The position numbers were made by a program, and so were the translations under genes. A stretch of DNA of 13,958 bases, from NCBI GenBank assembly GCA_905193155.1, contig CAJJNQ010000055.1, forward strand, positions 1-13,958, given 5' to 3'. The notes below the pieces were generated by a model. The model did no database searches and was not told the DNA's origin. It worked only from the letters and a program-made list of their open reading frames with translations. The DNA comes from an uncultured Christensenella sp. GTDB lineage: Bacteria > Bacillota > Clostridia > Christensenellales > UBA1750. Shown piece after piece: positions 5,906-13,630 of the stretch (the first letter of the stretch is position 1; each line of letters begins with the position of its first letter).

Positions 5906-7642
5906 TTATTCTTCCTTGATGTTGGTCCAGGTTTCTATGCCGCGATACGGTTCATCCTGGTGCGCCACAGCCGAAACCATCACGTTGCGGTCCACCACCT
6001 GCGTGCGCGTGCGCATGCACAGCGTATAGACCGGCAGATCCTGCATGATAAGGTCATAGACCTTCTGCATGGCGTTGTAATAGTCCTCCGCCGATTGCGC
6101 CGTATGCAGGCTGTCCAACGCTGCATCCATGGCGCTGCTGGCGTACCCCGTGCGGTTATTGATGCCGTCCGCGCGCAGCAGGGAACTCAGGTCGCCGTTC
6201 TTCGGCAGCTGATAGCCGATCAGCAGCAGATCGTATTCCCCAGCTTCAACGGCTGCATCCAACTTATCAAATGCCACGGAAGTCACCGTCGCCTCGATTC
6301 CCGCCTTGCCCAGCTGCGTCACCAGCCGGCTGGCCGCATCCTTGTGAGAGGAAGAATCCTCTTCATTGGTCAGTATGGTCAACGACAGACGATTCATCGT
6401 GCTCAAGGTATTGTTCTGATTTGCATCGCCCAGCAGGGAATCGAGCTTGTTGCCGGTGTTCTCCGGCACATCGTCTGCCGGGGGCGGCTCGGGCGTATCC
6501 GTTGCCGCCGGTTCATCCGTGGGCTGCGGCGTCTGCTGCGGCTCGTTTTGACCGGAAGCATAGCGCTCCACATAACCGTCGCCGTCCAAATCCTTCCATC
6601 CGAGCTGCGCCAACGCTTCTCGCGCCGCGTCCACATCGCACTCGATGCTCTCGGTGCGCTCCGCCAGCCAACTGTCCGGCAGCACGGGCACGTCCACCGC
6701 CACGCCGTGGTTCTGATAGGTGTTGGTGATGACATCGCTCTTATCCAACGCCTGCGCCACCGCATGCCGCAGCTGCACATCGCCCAGCACGCCGTGCAGA
6801 TTTGGCAGCAGCAGCTCCGCCTGCCCGGTCAAATAATCCTGTTTCGAAACCGACGCGCGCTGCGTGACGGAGGAAACCGTCAGCATATCCGCCGTGCACA
6901 CGTCCAGCGCGCCCGCCTGGAAGGTCGCCAGCTCCGATTCCGCATCCTCCCGAGCCATAACGTGGATCGAGGGAATCAACGCGGGCGTACGCCACCAGCT
7001 GTCCCAGCGGAAGAGATCCATGCTTTCGCCCTGCGTATACCCCGCGATGCGATAGGGCCCCGTGCCCGCCGGGAAGGTGTTTCCCTGTTGAGAGCTGACC
7101 ACCGGAAAGGTCAGCGCGTAAAGCGCGGCATAACCCGCCTCGGTTTCCACGGAAAGCTCGCGCTCTCCCTCCGCTGTCATGGCTGTGATCGGGGCGATCA
7201 CGCTCTTCCACGGGCTGGCTTCTGCATCGCGAATCGCCTCAAAGGAATCCACCACGTCCTGCGCCGTCAGCCCCTTTCCATCGTGAAAGAGCACGCCTGC
7301 GCGCAGCATAATGGTATATCCCTTTTCCGTGCGCGCAACGCTTTCCGCCAGCCAGTTTTCCGGCTGATAGCGGTCGGAAAGACGCATCACGCCTTCAAAG
7401 GCAAGTTTGAACAGCCCCTGCATGGAGGCGGAGGGATTCGTTAGCGGGTTCAATTCTCCCGATGCCGTGGGCATACCGACATTCAGCTCCGAAGATTCCG
7501 TCACCGTCGGCGCGGGCGATGCGCTTGCCGTCCCCGCCGAAAGCTGGGACCAGTTGAAGGCTTCCTCACTCTTGCAGCCCGTCATCGTCGTCATCAAGAG
7601 TGCACACAAGCACATCAGGATAAGCCGTTTTGTATTTTTCAT
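5906..7642 (-). CDS. Extracellular solute-binding lipoprotein, family 5 (DppA/OppA-like)
   Basis: The 578-residue protein resembles the substrate-capture subunit of peptide or nickel ABC transporters. Residues 1-23 form a lipoprotein signal (basic start, hydrophobic core, MTGC with Cys23), so it should be anchored to the outer face of the membrane. The SBP family 5 signature is clear: ELNPL at 63-67, FEGVMRLSD at 82-90, then YTIMLRAGVLFHDGKGLTAQ. TGPYRIAGY lies near 194 and GWKDLDGDGYVE near 348. A Pro/Thr/Glu/Asp-rich, probably disordered segment (about 364-414) interrupts the domain, which resumes at LSLTILTNEE (419-428). No permease or ATPase gene is adjacent, so the partner transporter and ligand are unknown. 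It is the last gene of the polA operon. Its start lies inside the preceding gene (77-nt overlap) with only a weak AAAGG, which suggests translational coupling. The signal peptide makes this start nearly certain. Confidence 0.9.
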   Translation of the reverse strand: MKNTKRLILMCLCALLMTTMTGCKSEEAFNWSQLSAGTASASPAPTVTESSELNVGMPTASGELNPLTNPSASMQGLFKLAFEGVMRLSDRYQPENWLAESVARTEKGYTIMLRAGVLFHDGKGLTAQDVVDSFEAIRDAEASPWKSVIAPITAMTAEGERELSVETEAGYAALYALTFPVVSSQQGNTFPAGTGPYRIAGYTQGESMDLFRWDSWWRTPALIPSIHVMAREDAESELATFQAGALDVCTADMLTVSSVTQRASVSKQDYLTGQAELLLPNLHGVLGDVQLRHAVAQALDKSDVITNTYQNHGVAVDVPVLPDSWLAERTESIECDVDAAREALAQLGWKDLDGDGYVERYASGQNEPQQTPQPTDEPAATDTPEPPPADDVPENTGNKLDSLLGDANQNNTLSTMNRLSLTILTNEEDSSSHKDAASRLVTQLGKAGIEATVTSVAFDKLDAAVEAGEYDLLLIGYQLPKNGDLSSLLRADGINNRTGYASSAMDAALDSLHTAQSAEDYYNAMQKVYDLIMQDLPVYTLCMRTRTQVVDRNVMVSAVAHQDEPYRGIETWTNIKEE

Positions 7643-8213
7643 GCGTTCTCATTACCTTTGCAGCATATTCTTTGACGTCCTGCCCGGGAATTACATCCAA
7701 GGTTTTTCCGTCCTTGGAAAGCTCCGGATCGGTCAGCCACTGATCCACCTGTCCCTGACCGGCGATATACGCCGTCAGCGCTTCCTGCCAGCGGCCGTCG
7801 TAGCGCTTGTGCAGGAAATCCAGATACCAGCAGCCCAGGCGCAGATTGGTCGCCGGGTCGTAGAGCATTTCGTCGTCATAGGGCGCGTCCAGCTCGATTT
7901 TCCCGGAGAGCCAGCGCCCGGTTTCGGGCATGATCTGCATCAACCCCACCGCGCCGACGGAACTGACTGCATCCGGTCGAAAGCTGCTTTCGCAATAGAC
8001 CAGCGCCGCCAGCAGACAGGGATCAATGGAAAACTCATCCGCCGCAGAGAGCAGCTCCTGCTCGTAATTCAGCGGATAGACGATCTCCTGCTTCTTCGGC
8101 GCCCAGCGAAACGCCCAGCAAATTGCAACCGCAACAAGTCCTATCGCCACCGCAGAAACAGCCAACCATATCTGCCGCTTTGTAACCTTCTGCCCTTTCT
8201 TCTTCGCGGTCAT
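7566..8213 (-). CDS. Membrane-anchored lytic transglycosylase (SLT domain)
   Basis: The 215-residue protein has a basic N-terminus, one membrane segment (about 15-35) and an extracellular Slt70-type lysozyme-like domain from about 50. Such enzymes cleave peptidoglycan glycan strands to 1,6-anhydromuramic products. The catalytic Glu is Glu75 in LVYCESSF, followed by GAVGLMQIMPET. The usual AYNAG motif reads AYIAG, with Ile150 replacing Asn. The start chosen is the ATG at 8213, which has GGGAGG 7 nt upstream and overlaps the coaE stop as ATGA. A GTG at 8228 would add five residues but lies within the ribosome binding region. The last 25 codons, ending in five consecutive Asp codons, overlap the SBP signal-peptide region in another frame. 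polA-coaE-SLT order is, as far as I recall, common in Clostridia. Confidence 0.9.
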   Translation of the reverse strand: MTAKKKGQKVTKRQIWLAVSAVAIGLVAVAICWAFRWAPKKQEIVYPLNYEQELLSAADEFSIDPCLLAALVYCESSFRPDAVSSVGAVGLMQIMPETGRWLSGKIELDAPYDDEMLYDPATNLRLGCWYLDFLHKRYDGRWQEALTAYIAGQGQVDQWLTDPELSKDGKTLDVIPGQDVKEYAAKVMRTHEKYKTAYPDVLVCTLDDDDDGLQE

Positions 8214-8806
8214 GTTCTTTCCTCCCACAGGCGGCGCAGCTTTTCCCGCGTCTGCTCGATGGTGCCGGAGGAATCAATTGCCACATCTGCCCGCTTGAGC
8301 TTTTCCTCCAGCGGCATCTGGCTGTCGATTCGCGCGGCGGCAGCGGCAGCGTCCAAACCGTCCCGCTCCGCCATGCGGCGGATCTGTTCCTCCCGCGGCA
8401 CATAGATCAGCCATGTTTCGTCGCAGAGCTTTTCCATGCCGGTTTCAAACAACAGCGGAACATCCAGGATACACATCTTTACGCCCGATGCACGCGCGTT
8501 TTCAATCTGCGCACGGGATTCTGCCATCACCGCGGGATGAACGATGGAATTGAGCTTGCGGCGCGCGTCCTCGTCGGCAAACACGATACCGCCCAGCTTG
8601 CGCCGGTCAATCTCGCCGTCCGCTCCGAGAATATCGCCAAAGGCCGCGCAGACCGCTTCAAAGGCTGCGCCGCCGCGGCGTGTGCTTGCGCGCGAAATCG
8701 CATCCGCATCCACAATCACCGCGCCCAGCTCCCGAAAATAGGCCGAGGCCGTCGATTTTCCGCTGGCGATGCCTCCGGTCAGCCCAATTACTTTCATAAA
8801 CTCCAT
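8210..8806 (-). CDS. coaE: Dephospho-CoA kinase
   Basis: The 198-residue P-loop kinase catalyses the last step of coenzyme A synthesis, phosphorylating the 3'-hydroxyl of dephospho-CoA with ATP. The Walker A sequence GLTGGIASGKST is at residues 8-19, followed by the family's DADAISR (34-40). ILDVPLLFETGME and the late DVAIDSSGT segment are also typical. Length is normal. Two starts are possible: the ATG at 8806 (MEFMKVIGL) and the ATG at 8797 (MKVIGL, closer to most homologues). Neither has ideal Shine-Dalgarno spacing, since GAGCGGG directly abuts the first and GGAG lies only 3 nt before the second. The gene follows polA after 19 nt and overlaps the transglycosylase start by 4 nt, so it is co-transcribed. 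Confidence 0.96.
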   Translation of the reverse strand: MEFMKVIGLTGGIASGKSTASAYFRELGAVIVDADAISRASTRRGGAAFEAVCAAFGDILGADGEIDRRKLGGIVFADEDARRKLNSIVHPAVMAESRAQIENARASGVKMCILDVPLLFETGMEKLCDETWLIYVPREEQIRRMAERDGLDAAAAAARIDSQMPLEEKLKRADVAIDSSGTIEQTREKLRRLWEERT

Positions 8807-8825
8807 CCCGCTCTTTTCTTTTGCT

Positions 8826-11378
8826 TTATTTGGTTTCGTACCAGCTGCGGCCGGTCTTGACCTCTACGGTCAGCGGCACCTGCATCTGCACGGCGTTTTC
8901 CATCTCGTTTTTGAGCAGTGCGCTCACGCGCTCCGCTTCGTCCTTCGGCGCATCAACGATCAGTTCGTCATGTACCTGAAGGATGAGTTTGGCTTCCAGT
9001 CCTTCCCTGCGCAGCGCATCTGCCACGCGCACCATGGCGATCTTGATGATATCCGCCGCCGTGCCCTGAATGGGCGTGTTCATCGCGGCGCGCTCGCCGA
9101 AGGAACGGGTTTGATAGTTGGAAGAGGAAAGTTCCGGCAGGTTTCTGCGGCGGCCGAACAGCGTCGTAACATACCCCTGCTCGTGTCCCTGCCGCACGCA
9201 GGAATCCATATATTCCTTGATGCGCGGATAGCGCGCAAAGTATTTTTCGATAAACTCCCGCGCTTCCTTTCTGGAAACACCGATGTTTTTTGCCAGACCG
9301 AAATCGCTGATGCCGTAGACGATGCCGAAGTTGACCGCCTTGGCTGAAGAGCGCATCTGCGGCGTGACTTCATCAAGCGGCACGCCGTAGACCTCCGCAG
9401 CCGTGCGCGCGTGAATGTCCTCGCCCTTTAAGAAGGCATCGATCATATTCTTCTCGTCCGCCATGTGCGCCAGCACACGCAGCTCGATCTGTGAATAGTC
9501 CGCGTCCACCAGCAGATGCTCCCCGTCCCGCGGCACAAAGACCTTGCGCATCACGCGCCCCAACTCCGTGCGCACGGGGATGTTCTGCAAGTTGGGTTCG
9601 GCAGAGGAAATGCGCCCGGTAACGGTGACGGTCTGGTTGAGGGTAGTGTGAATAAACCCGTTTTCGTCCGAGAGCTTGAGCAGCCCGTCCACATAGGTGG
9701 ACTTGAGCTTGGTAAACGCCCTGTATTGCAGCACCAGCGGCACCACAGGATGCGCGCTGACGAGGTTTTCCAACACCTCTGCATCGGTCGAATACCCGGA
9801 TTTGGTCTTGCGCCCGGCAGGCAGGCCGAGTTTCTCAAACAGCACCACACCCAGCTGCTTGGGCGAAAGAACGTTGAAATTCTCCCCGGAAACCTCGTAA
9901 ATCGCCTGTTGCAATTCAGCAATTTTCGCTCCAAACTGCTCCTGTAACTGCGTCAGCGCCGCGCGATCCACGCGGAAGCCCTCGCGCTCCATGTCAAACA
10001 GCACGCCCGCCAGCGGCATTTCCACCTCGTCAAAGAGCTTTTTCATGCCCTGTGCGGTCAGCTTTTCCATCTGCACATCTGCCAGGCGATAGAGATTGAC
10101 TGCCGAGGCCTCCGCGCCCAGCTGCCGGTCGCAGAGCTTTTCCACGCTGGCGCTGTCCGACGGCTCGATGAGATAGCCCGCGATGCACACGTCCAAATAC
10201 GGTCCCCGCATCTCCAAGCCCATTCCCGCCAGCTTGGTGCGCCAGGCTTTGATGTCGAACACGCGCTTCTGCGCGCTGCCTTCCAGCCATGGGCGCAGTG
10301 CTTCCAGTGCCTTCTGTTCATCCAGTCCCGCGCTGAGCAGGTCTGCCTGAAGCGGTATGCGTGCGCAGCGGTTCAGGCTGTCGGCCAGGCACAGCGCATC
10401 CGGCCGCGCGAACAGCGCAAAGGCGTCCGGCTGTTGCTCTATAAACGAGGCAATTGCCTCCTCCGTGTCCAGCACCTGCTCTTCGCCAAAGGAACTCTGC
10501 TCTTCTTCCGTTTCGACTGCTGCGCCCGTTCCCTTGGGCAAACGGTCGAGCAATGAGCGGAAGCCGAGCTGGCGGAACACCGGCACAAACTTTTCCGCCT
10601 GCGGCAGCAGCGCGATGCGCTTATCGAATTCCACCGGCGCGTTGCGGTCGATGGTGGCCAGTTCCTTGCTCAGGCGAGCCGTCTCTGCACCGGCGCGAAC
10701 CTTCTCGCCCAATTTGCCCTTGATCTCCCCTGCATGCTCCAACACGTTTTCGAGTTTATCATATTCCCCCAGGAGTTTCAGAGCGGTCTTTTCGCCTACG
10801 CCTGGGATGCCGGGGATGTTATCCGACGCATCGCCCATCAGTCCCTTGAGATCGGGCACCTGATCGGGACGCACGCCGTAGCCTTCGACAAGCTTTTCCG
10901 GCGAAAGATCCTCGATCTCGCTCAGTCCCTTGCGCGTAAACCAAACGCGCGTGTGATCCCCGATGAGCTGAAAGGAATCGCGGTCACCCGTGACCAATAT
11001 GGACTCCGTGCCCTGCTCCGCCGCACTTTTGGACAGCGTGCCCATCAAATCGTCCGCCTCAAAGCCCGCCATTTCCGCCTGACAGATGCCGATTTCCTTC
11101 AGCAGCCCGCGCAGCATTTCCACCTGCGGGCGCATTTCCTCCGGCATGGGCTTGCGGCCCGCCTTGTAGTCGGCAAACTGCTTGTGGCGAAAGGTCGGCG
11201 CGTGCGCGTCCAGCGTCACAATCAGGTAATCGGACGCTGCGTCGCTCACCACCTTGAGCAGCATATTGAAAAAGCCAAACAGCGCGTTGGTGTATACGCC
11301 GTCCTTGGAAAGCGCCGGTATGGCGTAAAACGCGCGATGCATCAGGGAATATCCGTCAATCAGAACCAATCTGTCCAT
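8826..11378 (-). CDS. polA: DNA polymerase I
   Basis: The 850-residue protein is a full-length family A polymerase for gap filling, primer removal and repair. Residues 1-280 form the 5'-3' nuclease with its acidic metal ligands: Asp8, Asp57 in TLDAHAP, EADD at 107-110, GDRD at 131-134, GDASDN at 182-187, and then the helix-hairpin-helix IPGVGEKTA. Residues about 300-440 correspond to the 3'-5' exonuclease domain, but the DTE-type metal motif is absent (ALFARPD stands there), so proofreading should be inactive, as in Bacillus PolA. The polymerase domain has motif A DADYSQIE (catalytic Asp627), the O-helix RSSAKAVNFGIVYG with Lys680, Phe684 and Tyr688, and motif C QVHDE (Asp804, Glu805). The ATG at 11378 has GGAGGG about 10 nt upstream. 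It is the first gene of a four-gene operon. Confidence 0.98.
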   Translation of the reverse strand: MDRLVLIDGYSLMHRAFYAIPALSKDGVYTNALFGFFNMLLKVVSDAASDYLIVTLDAHAPTFRHKQFADYKAGRKPMPEEMRPQVEMLRGLLKEIGICQAEMAGFEADDLMGTLSKSAAEQGTESILVTGDRDSFQLIGDHTRVWFTRKGLSEIEDLSPEKLVEGYGVRPDQVPDLKGLMGDASDNIPGIPGVGEKTALKLLGEYDKLENVLEHAGEIKGKLGEKVRAGAETARLSKELATIDRNAPVEFDKRIALLPQAEKFVPVFRQLGFRSLLDRLPKGTGAAVETEEEQSSFGEEQVLDTEEAIASFIEQQPDAFALFARPDALCLADSLNRCARIPLQADLLSAGLDEQKALEALRPWLEGSAQKRVFDIKAWRTKLAGMGLEMRGPYLDVCIAGYLIEPSDSASVEKLCDRQLGAEASAVNLYRLADVQMEKLTAQGMKKLFDEVEMPLAGVLFDMEREGFRVDRAALTQLQEQFGAKIAELQQAIYEVSGENFNVLSPKQLGVVLFEKLGLPAGRKTKSGYSTDAEVLENLVSAHPVVPLVLQYRAFTKLKSTYVDGLLKLSDENGFIHTTLNQTVTVTGRISSAEPNLQNIPVRTELGRVMRKVFVPRDGEHLLVDADYSQIELRVLAHMADEKNMIDAFLKGEDIHARTAAEVYGVPLDEVTPQMRSSAKAVNFGIVYGISDFGLAKNIGVSRKEAREFIEKYFARYPRIKEYMDSCVRQGHEQGYVTTLFGRRRNLPELSSSNYQTRSFGERAAMNTPIQGTAADIIKIAMVRVADALRREGLEAKLILQVHDELIVDAPKDEAERVSALLKNEMENAVQMQVPLTVEVKTGRSWYETK

Positions 11379-11418
11379 GAAATTCCACCCTCCGAAAAAA
11401 CATCCTGCCTTTGGTTAC

Positions 11419-11447
11419 AGTATACCACAACCGCTGTGGTTTAAGAA
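11419..11447 (-). promoter_or_regulatory. Likely polA operon promoter with a dyad filling the spacer
   Basis: On the minus strand there is a -10 TATACT (11419-11424) and, 17 nt away, a weak -35 TTCTTA (11442-11447). The 17-nt sequence 11424-11440 is an inverted repeat: ACCACA, a 5-nt centre, then TGTGGT. It therefore fills the spacer almost exactly and could be an operator. The promoter lies 40 nt before the polA start codon. Confidence 0.45.
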
Positions 11448-11480
11448 ACTTTCTGCCCGCCCATCACGCATTTTTCACAG

Positions 11481-11523
11481 AAAAGAGCCTGCGCTTCCTT
11501 CCTCTTCCGGAAAGCACAGGCTC
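11481..11523 (-). terminator. Terminator of the sigma/anti-sigma operon
   Basis: On the minus strand a 14-15-nt arm starting GAGCCTGTGC pairs with one ending GCGCAGGCTC (one wobble pair and one extra base) around a loop of about 10 nt. It runs into TTTT (plus-strand AAAA at 11481-11484). It begins 17 nt past the anti-sigma stop and upstream of the polA promoter. Confidence 0.85.
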
Positions 11524-11539
11524 AAAACAACATCTTCTG

Positions 11540-12844
11540 TTATTTCCGCTTTTTGCGTCTGCGGGTCAGCACGACAATCAGCACGACGCCGCCAACGATC
11601 ACCAGCACAATCAACCAGGTCACGATATAGGGCAGCGCAGCATAGGTATTGACCAGCGTCTCCTTCGCGTTTTCCGTGAAGGTTTCCCAGGAATCCTCCA
11701 GCGCATTCTGCATCTGCAGGCCGAGCGGCTGATCCTCCTGGGCAGCGCGCTTGACCTCATCTACGTAAATGGTCACGGAGGAATACTGGATGCGCTCGTC
11801 CCAATAGTTCAGCGCCCCCTGACAATCTTCAATGTTCAACTCCAGTCTGGACAACTCAGATTCAATCTGGATCAGTTCATCCACCGTCTGCGCCTGATCC
11901 ATCATGTCCAGCACGCGATCATACTGCTTCTGATAGGCTTTCAGACGGCGATCCGTATCGGTGTATCGATCGGTGACGTCGGTTTCCGTGATGGCGCTGC
12001 TGATCACGCTGCCGACGGCTTTAGCCCGCTCCATGAAGGAATCCAGCGAACTGGCCGGAACGCGGATGTTGAGTATCATGTGGCGAGTATATTCACCGGA
12101 GCCCCATTCCTCATTGGATGTAATGAAGCCCGCGTTTTCCTCCACCAGCGCGCGCAGCGCCTGCATATCGTCGTCATACTGCTCGGTTTCCATCGTGAGA
12201 TTGGCCTCGCGGATGATCTTGAGCGCGGCCTGCGTCTTTTCTAAAGAGGGTTCCGCGCTCTTCTGCGTCATCAGGGAGTCTTCCGCAGCACTCGGCGCTT
12301 GCGTTGCACTCGGCGCTTCCGCTGCCTCCGGAGCCGGCTCTTCCGCAGCAGCCTCCATTTTCATGTCATCCGCCGCTGTACCGTCCGCCCACCCATTGTC
12401 GGCATCAGCGCCCGCCTCTTCCATATATGCAAAATCCGAGCGATCAACATATCCTGAGGCTGTGTCCTGGACGCCGCTATCATTGGGCGCCGATCCTATC
12501 GCAGCCGGAGCCGCTGATTTCGTACCGCCGCCCAAGAGCAGTGTGCCTAAGCCCAACGTCAGGCACAGCGCCGCGGCCAAACCGCCTGCGATCCACCAGG
12601 ACTTTTTATGCGAAGCGCCGCGTTCCTTGTGGATGCGCGCCATGGCGTTTGCCACCAGATCATCCGGGGCATGAACGCCGTCGTCCAGATCATTCAGCGC
12701 TTCCAGCAGCTGTTTTTGTTCTTCATATATTTTTTTACACGCGCCACAGGAATTCATGTGCGCGCGCATGGCTTCATTTTCCAACTCAGACAGGCTTCCG
12801 TCGAGGTAGCCGTCCAGGTATTCTTGAAAAGAATCGCATTTCAT
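11540..12844 (-). CDS. Zinc-finger anti-sigma factor fused to a DUF4349-like domain
   Basis: The 434-residue protein has a modular layout. Residues 1-40 form a zinc-binding anti-sigma (ZAS, zf-HC2) domain with Cys3, His29, Cys33 and Cys36 in the spacing C-x25-H-x3-C-x2-C. Residues 84-107 are a first membrane span. Residues 108-205 are an Ala/Glu/Pro-rich linker, which contains an 18-nt-spaced repeat of a 13-nt DNA word at 12288-12318. Residues about 207-400 resemble DUF4349, with IIREANLTMET, IRVPASSLDSF, DVTDRYTDTDRRL, a coiled-coil-like stretch at 295-345, and WDERIQYSSVTIYV. Residues 405-427 are a second span, followed by a basic tail. The ZAS part should hold the sigma factor at the inner face while the large middle part senses something outside. 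GGGAGGT lies 11 nt before the ATG. It follows the sigma gene by 28 nt. DUF4349 assignment is from memory of the family's look. Confidence 0.88.
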   Translation of the reverse strand: MKCDSFQEYLDGYLDGSLSELENEAMRAHMNSCGACKKIYEEQKQLLEALNDLDDGVHAPDDLVANAMARIHKERGASHKKSWWIAGGLAAALCLTLGLGTLLLGGGTKSAAPAAIGSAPNDSGVQDTASGYVDRSDFAYMEEAGADADNGWADGTAADDMKMEAAAEEPAPEAAEAPSATQAPSAAEDSLMTQKSAEPSLEKTQAALKIIREANLTMETEQYDDDMQALRALVEENAGFITSNEEWGSGEYTRHMILNIRVPASSLDSFMERAKAVGSVISSAITETDVTDRYTDTDRRLKAYQKQYDRVLDMMDQAQTVDELIQIESELSRLELNIEDCQGALNYWDERIQYSSVTIYVDEVKRAAQEDQPLGLQMQNALEDSWETFTENAKETLVNTYAALPYIVTWLIVLVIVGGVVLIVVLTRRRKKRK

Positions 12845-12872
12845 TGCCGCCTGTTACCTCCCTTCTGTTCCA

Positions 12873-13448
12873 TTAGACGTGCCTTTTGCCGGAAAGTTCC
12901 GTCTTTCCGGTCAAAATTGCGCGTAGCGCGCCACGGGCACGGGAAATGCGGGATTTCACGGTATTGAGATTGAGATTCAGGATTTCGGCAATCTGCTCAT
13001 AAGGCAAACCCTGTACATCGCGCAGCACGAGGGCGGCTCGCTGTTCCTCGTTGAGCTTTCCGATGGCGCTTTGAAGCTCTTGCCGCAGCTGGCCGCGCTC
13101 CAGCGCCTGTTCCGGCGTTTCGGCGGGATCGGCCGTTTCCATGCCGCTTTCTTCCATCTCCTGGATGGACATATTCTGATTATTCTTCCGCTTGCGCAGC
13201 TCGTCCAAGCAGACGTTGGTCGTAATGCGGTAGAGCCAGGTGGAAAACCTGGACTGCCCCTTATAGGAGGACAGCGACCGCCAGGCGCGCAGCAGAGCTT
13301 CCTGCGCCATATCCGCTGCGTCCTGTTCATTGCCCATCATGCGCAGCGCCAGCCGATAGGTTGCGTCGGCATACGGGCTGATGAGCGCCTCAAACGCGCG
13401 CTCGTCACCGCGCAGGGCACGCTTGAGATTCAGCATATCCGCTTCCAT
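12873..13448 (-). CDS. ECF RNA polymerase sigma factor (SigW/RpoE-like)
   Basis: The 191-residue two-domain sigma factor has region 2 at about residues 15-85, including DMAQEALLRAWRSLSSYKGQ and the promoter-melting segment FSTWLYRITTNVCLDELRKR. After an acidic linker comes region 4 at about 125-175, with the helix-turn-helix LPYEQIAEILNLNLNTVKSRISRAR that reads the -35 element. There is no region 1.1 or 3. The start at 13448 has GGGGAG 7 nt upstream and gives MEADMLNLKRALRGDE. An in-frame ATG at 13487 would add 13 residues but has no ribosome binding site. It is co-transcribed with its presumed anti-sigma factor, so it should be held inactive at the membrane until an envelope signal arrives. 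No ECF-type autoregulatory promoter could be identified upstream. Confidence 0.95.
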   Translation of the reverse strand: MEADMLNLKRALRGDERAFEALISPYADATYRLALRMMGNEQDAADMAQEALLRAWRSLSSYKGQSRFSTWLYRITTNVCLDELRKRKNNQNMSIQEMEESGMETADPAETPEQALERGQLRQELQSAIGKLNEEQRAALVLRDVQGLPYEQIAEILNLNLNTVKSRISRARGALRAILTGKTELSGKRHV

Positions 13449-13473
13449 TTTTCTTCTCCCCTCAAGAAAGGAG

Positions 13474-13488
13474 GATGCACAGCGCATC
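13474..13488 (-). other. Small inverted repeat in the sigma factor leader
   Basis: GATGC (13474-13478) and GCATC (13484-13488) are perfect arms around ACAGC, lying 26 nt upstream of the sigma start codon. It could be a leader hairpin or a short operator, or it could be chance at this length. Confidence 0.3.
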
Positions 13489-13494
13489 TTCCTC

Positions 13495-13523
13495 TTGCTT
13501 TTTTCATTTCAATCCGTTATAAT
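13495..13523 (+). promoter_or_regulatory. Promoter of tRNA-Leu
   Basis: TTGCTT (13495-13500) and a consensus TATAAT (13518-13523) are separated by 17 nt. The tRNA begins 14 nt after the -10, leaving a leader of only about 7 nt. The promoter is divergent from the sigma factor gene. Confidence 0.75.
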
Positions 13524-13537
13524 AAACTATGGTTTAT

Positions 13538-13624
13538 GCCGGTGTGATGGAATTGGCAGACGTAGTGGACTCAAAATCCACCGCCAGCGATGGCGTGCCG
13601 GTTCGAGTCCGGCCACCGGCACCA
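13538..13624 (+). tRNA. tRNA-Leu, anticodon CAA
   Basis: The 87-nt class II tRNA has an encoded CCA. The acceptor arms GCCGGTG (13538-13544) and CACCGGC (13614-13620) pair fully, followed by the discriminator A and CCA. The anticodon stem GTGGA/TCCAC holds the loop CTCAAAA, giving anticodon CAA, which reads UUG. A variable arm (about 13581-13595, CGCCAGCGATGGCG) and a T-arm with GGTTCGAGTCC are present. It is the only gene read from its own promoter, with a terminator 7 nt after the CCA. Confidence 0.96.
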
Positions 13625-13630
13625 CCTCGT

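Noticed and set aside
5885..7444. A 519-codon open frame on the plus strand opposite the solute-binding protein gene
   Set aside because: The translation is rich in Arg, His and Ile/Leu without any domain. It lies opposite a clear lipoprotein with a signal peptide and a matching terminator.
9985..10480. A possible active 3'-5' proofreading domain in PolA
   Set aside because: The Asp-x-Glu metal motif expected at its start is missing and only the domain fold remains. This is normal for many Firmicutes and not a finding.
13475..13522. A 15-codon frame directly after AAGGAGG on the plus strand
   Set aside because: The AAGGAGG abuts the ATG with no spacing, and the frame runs through the tRNA promoter upstream of its transcription start.
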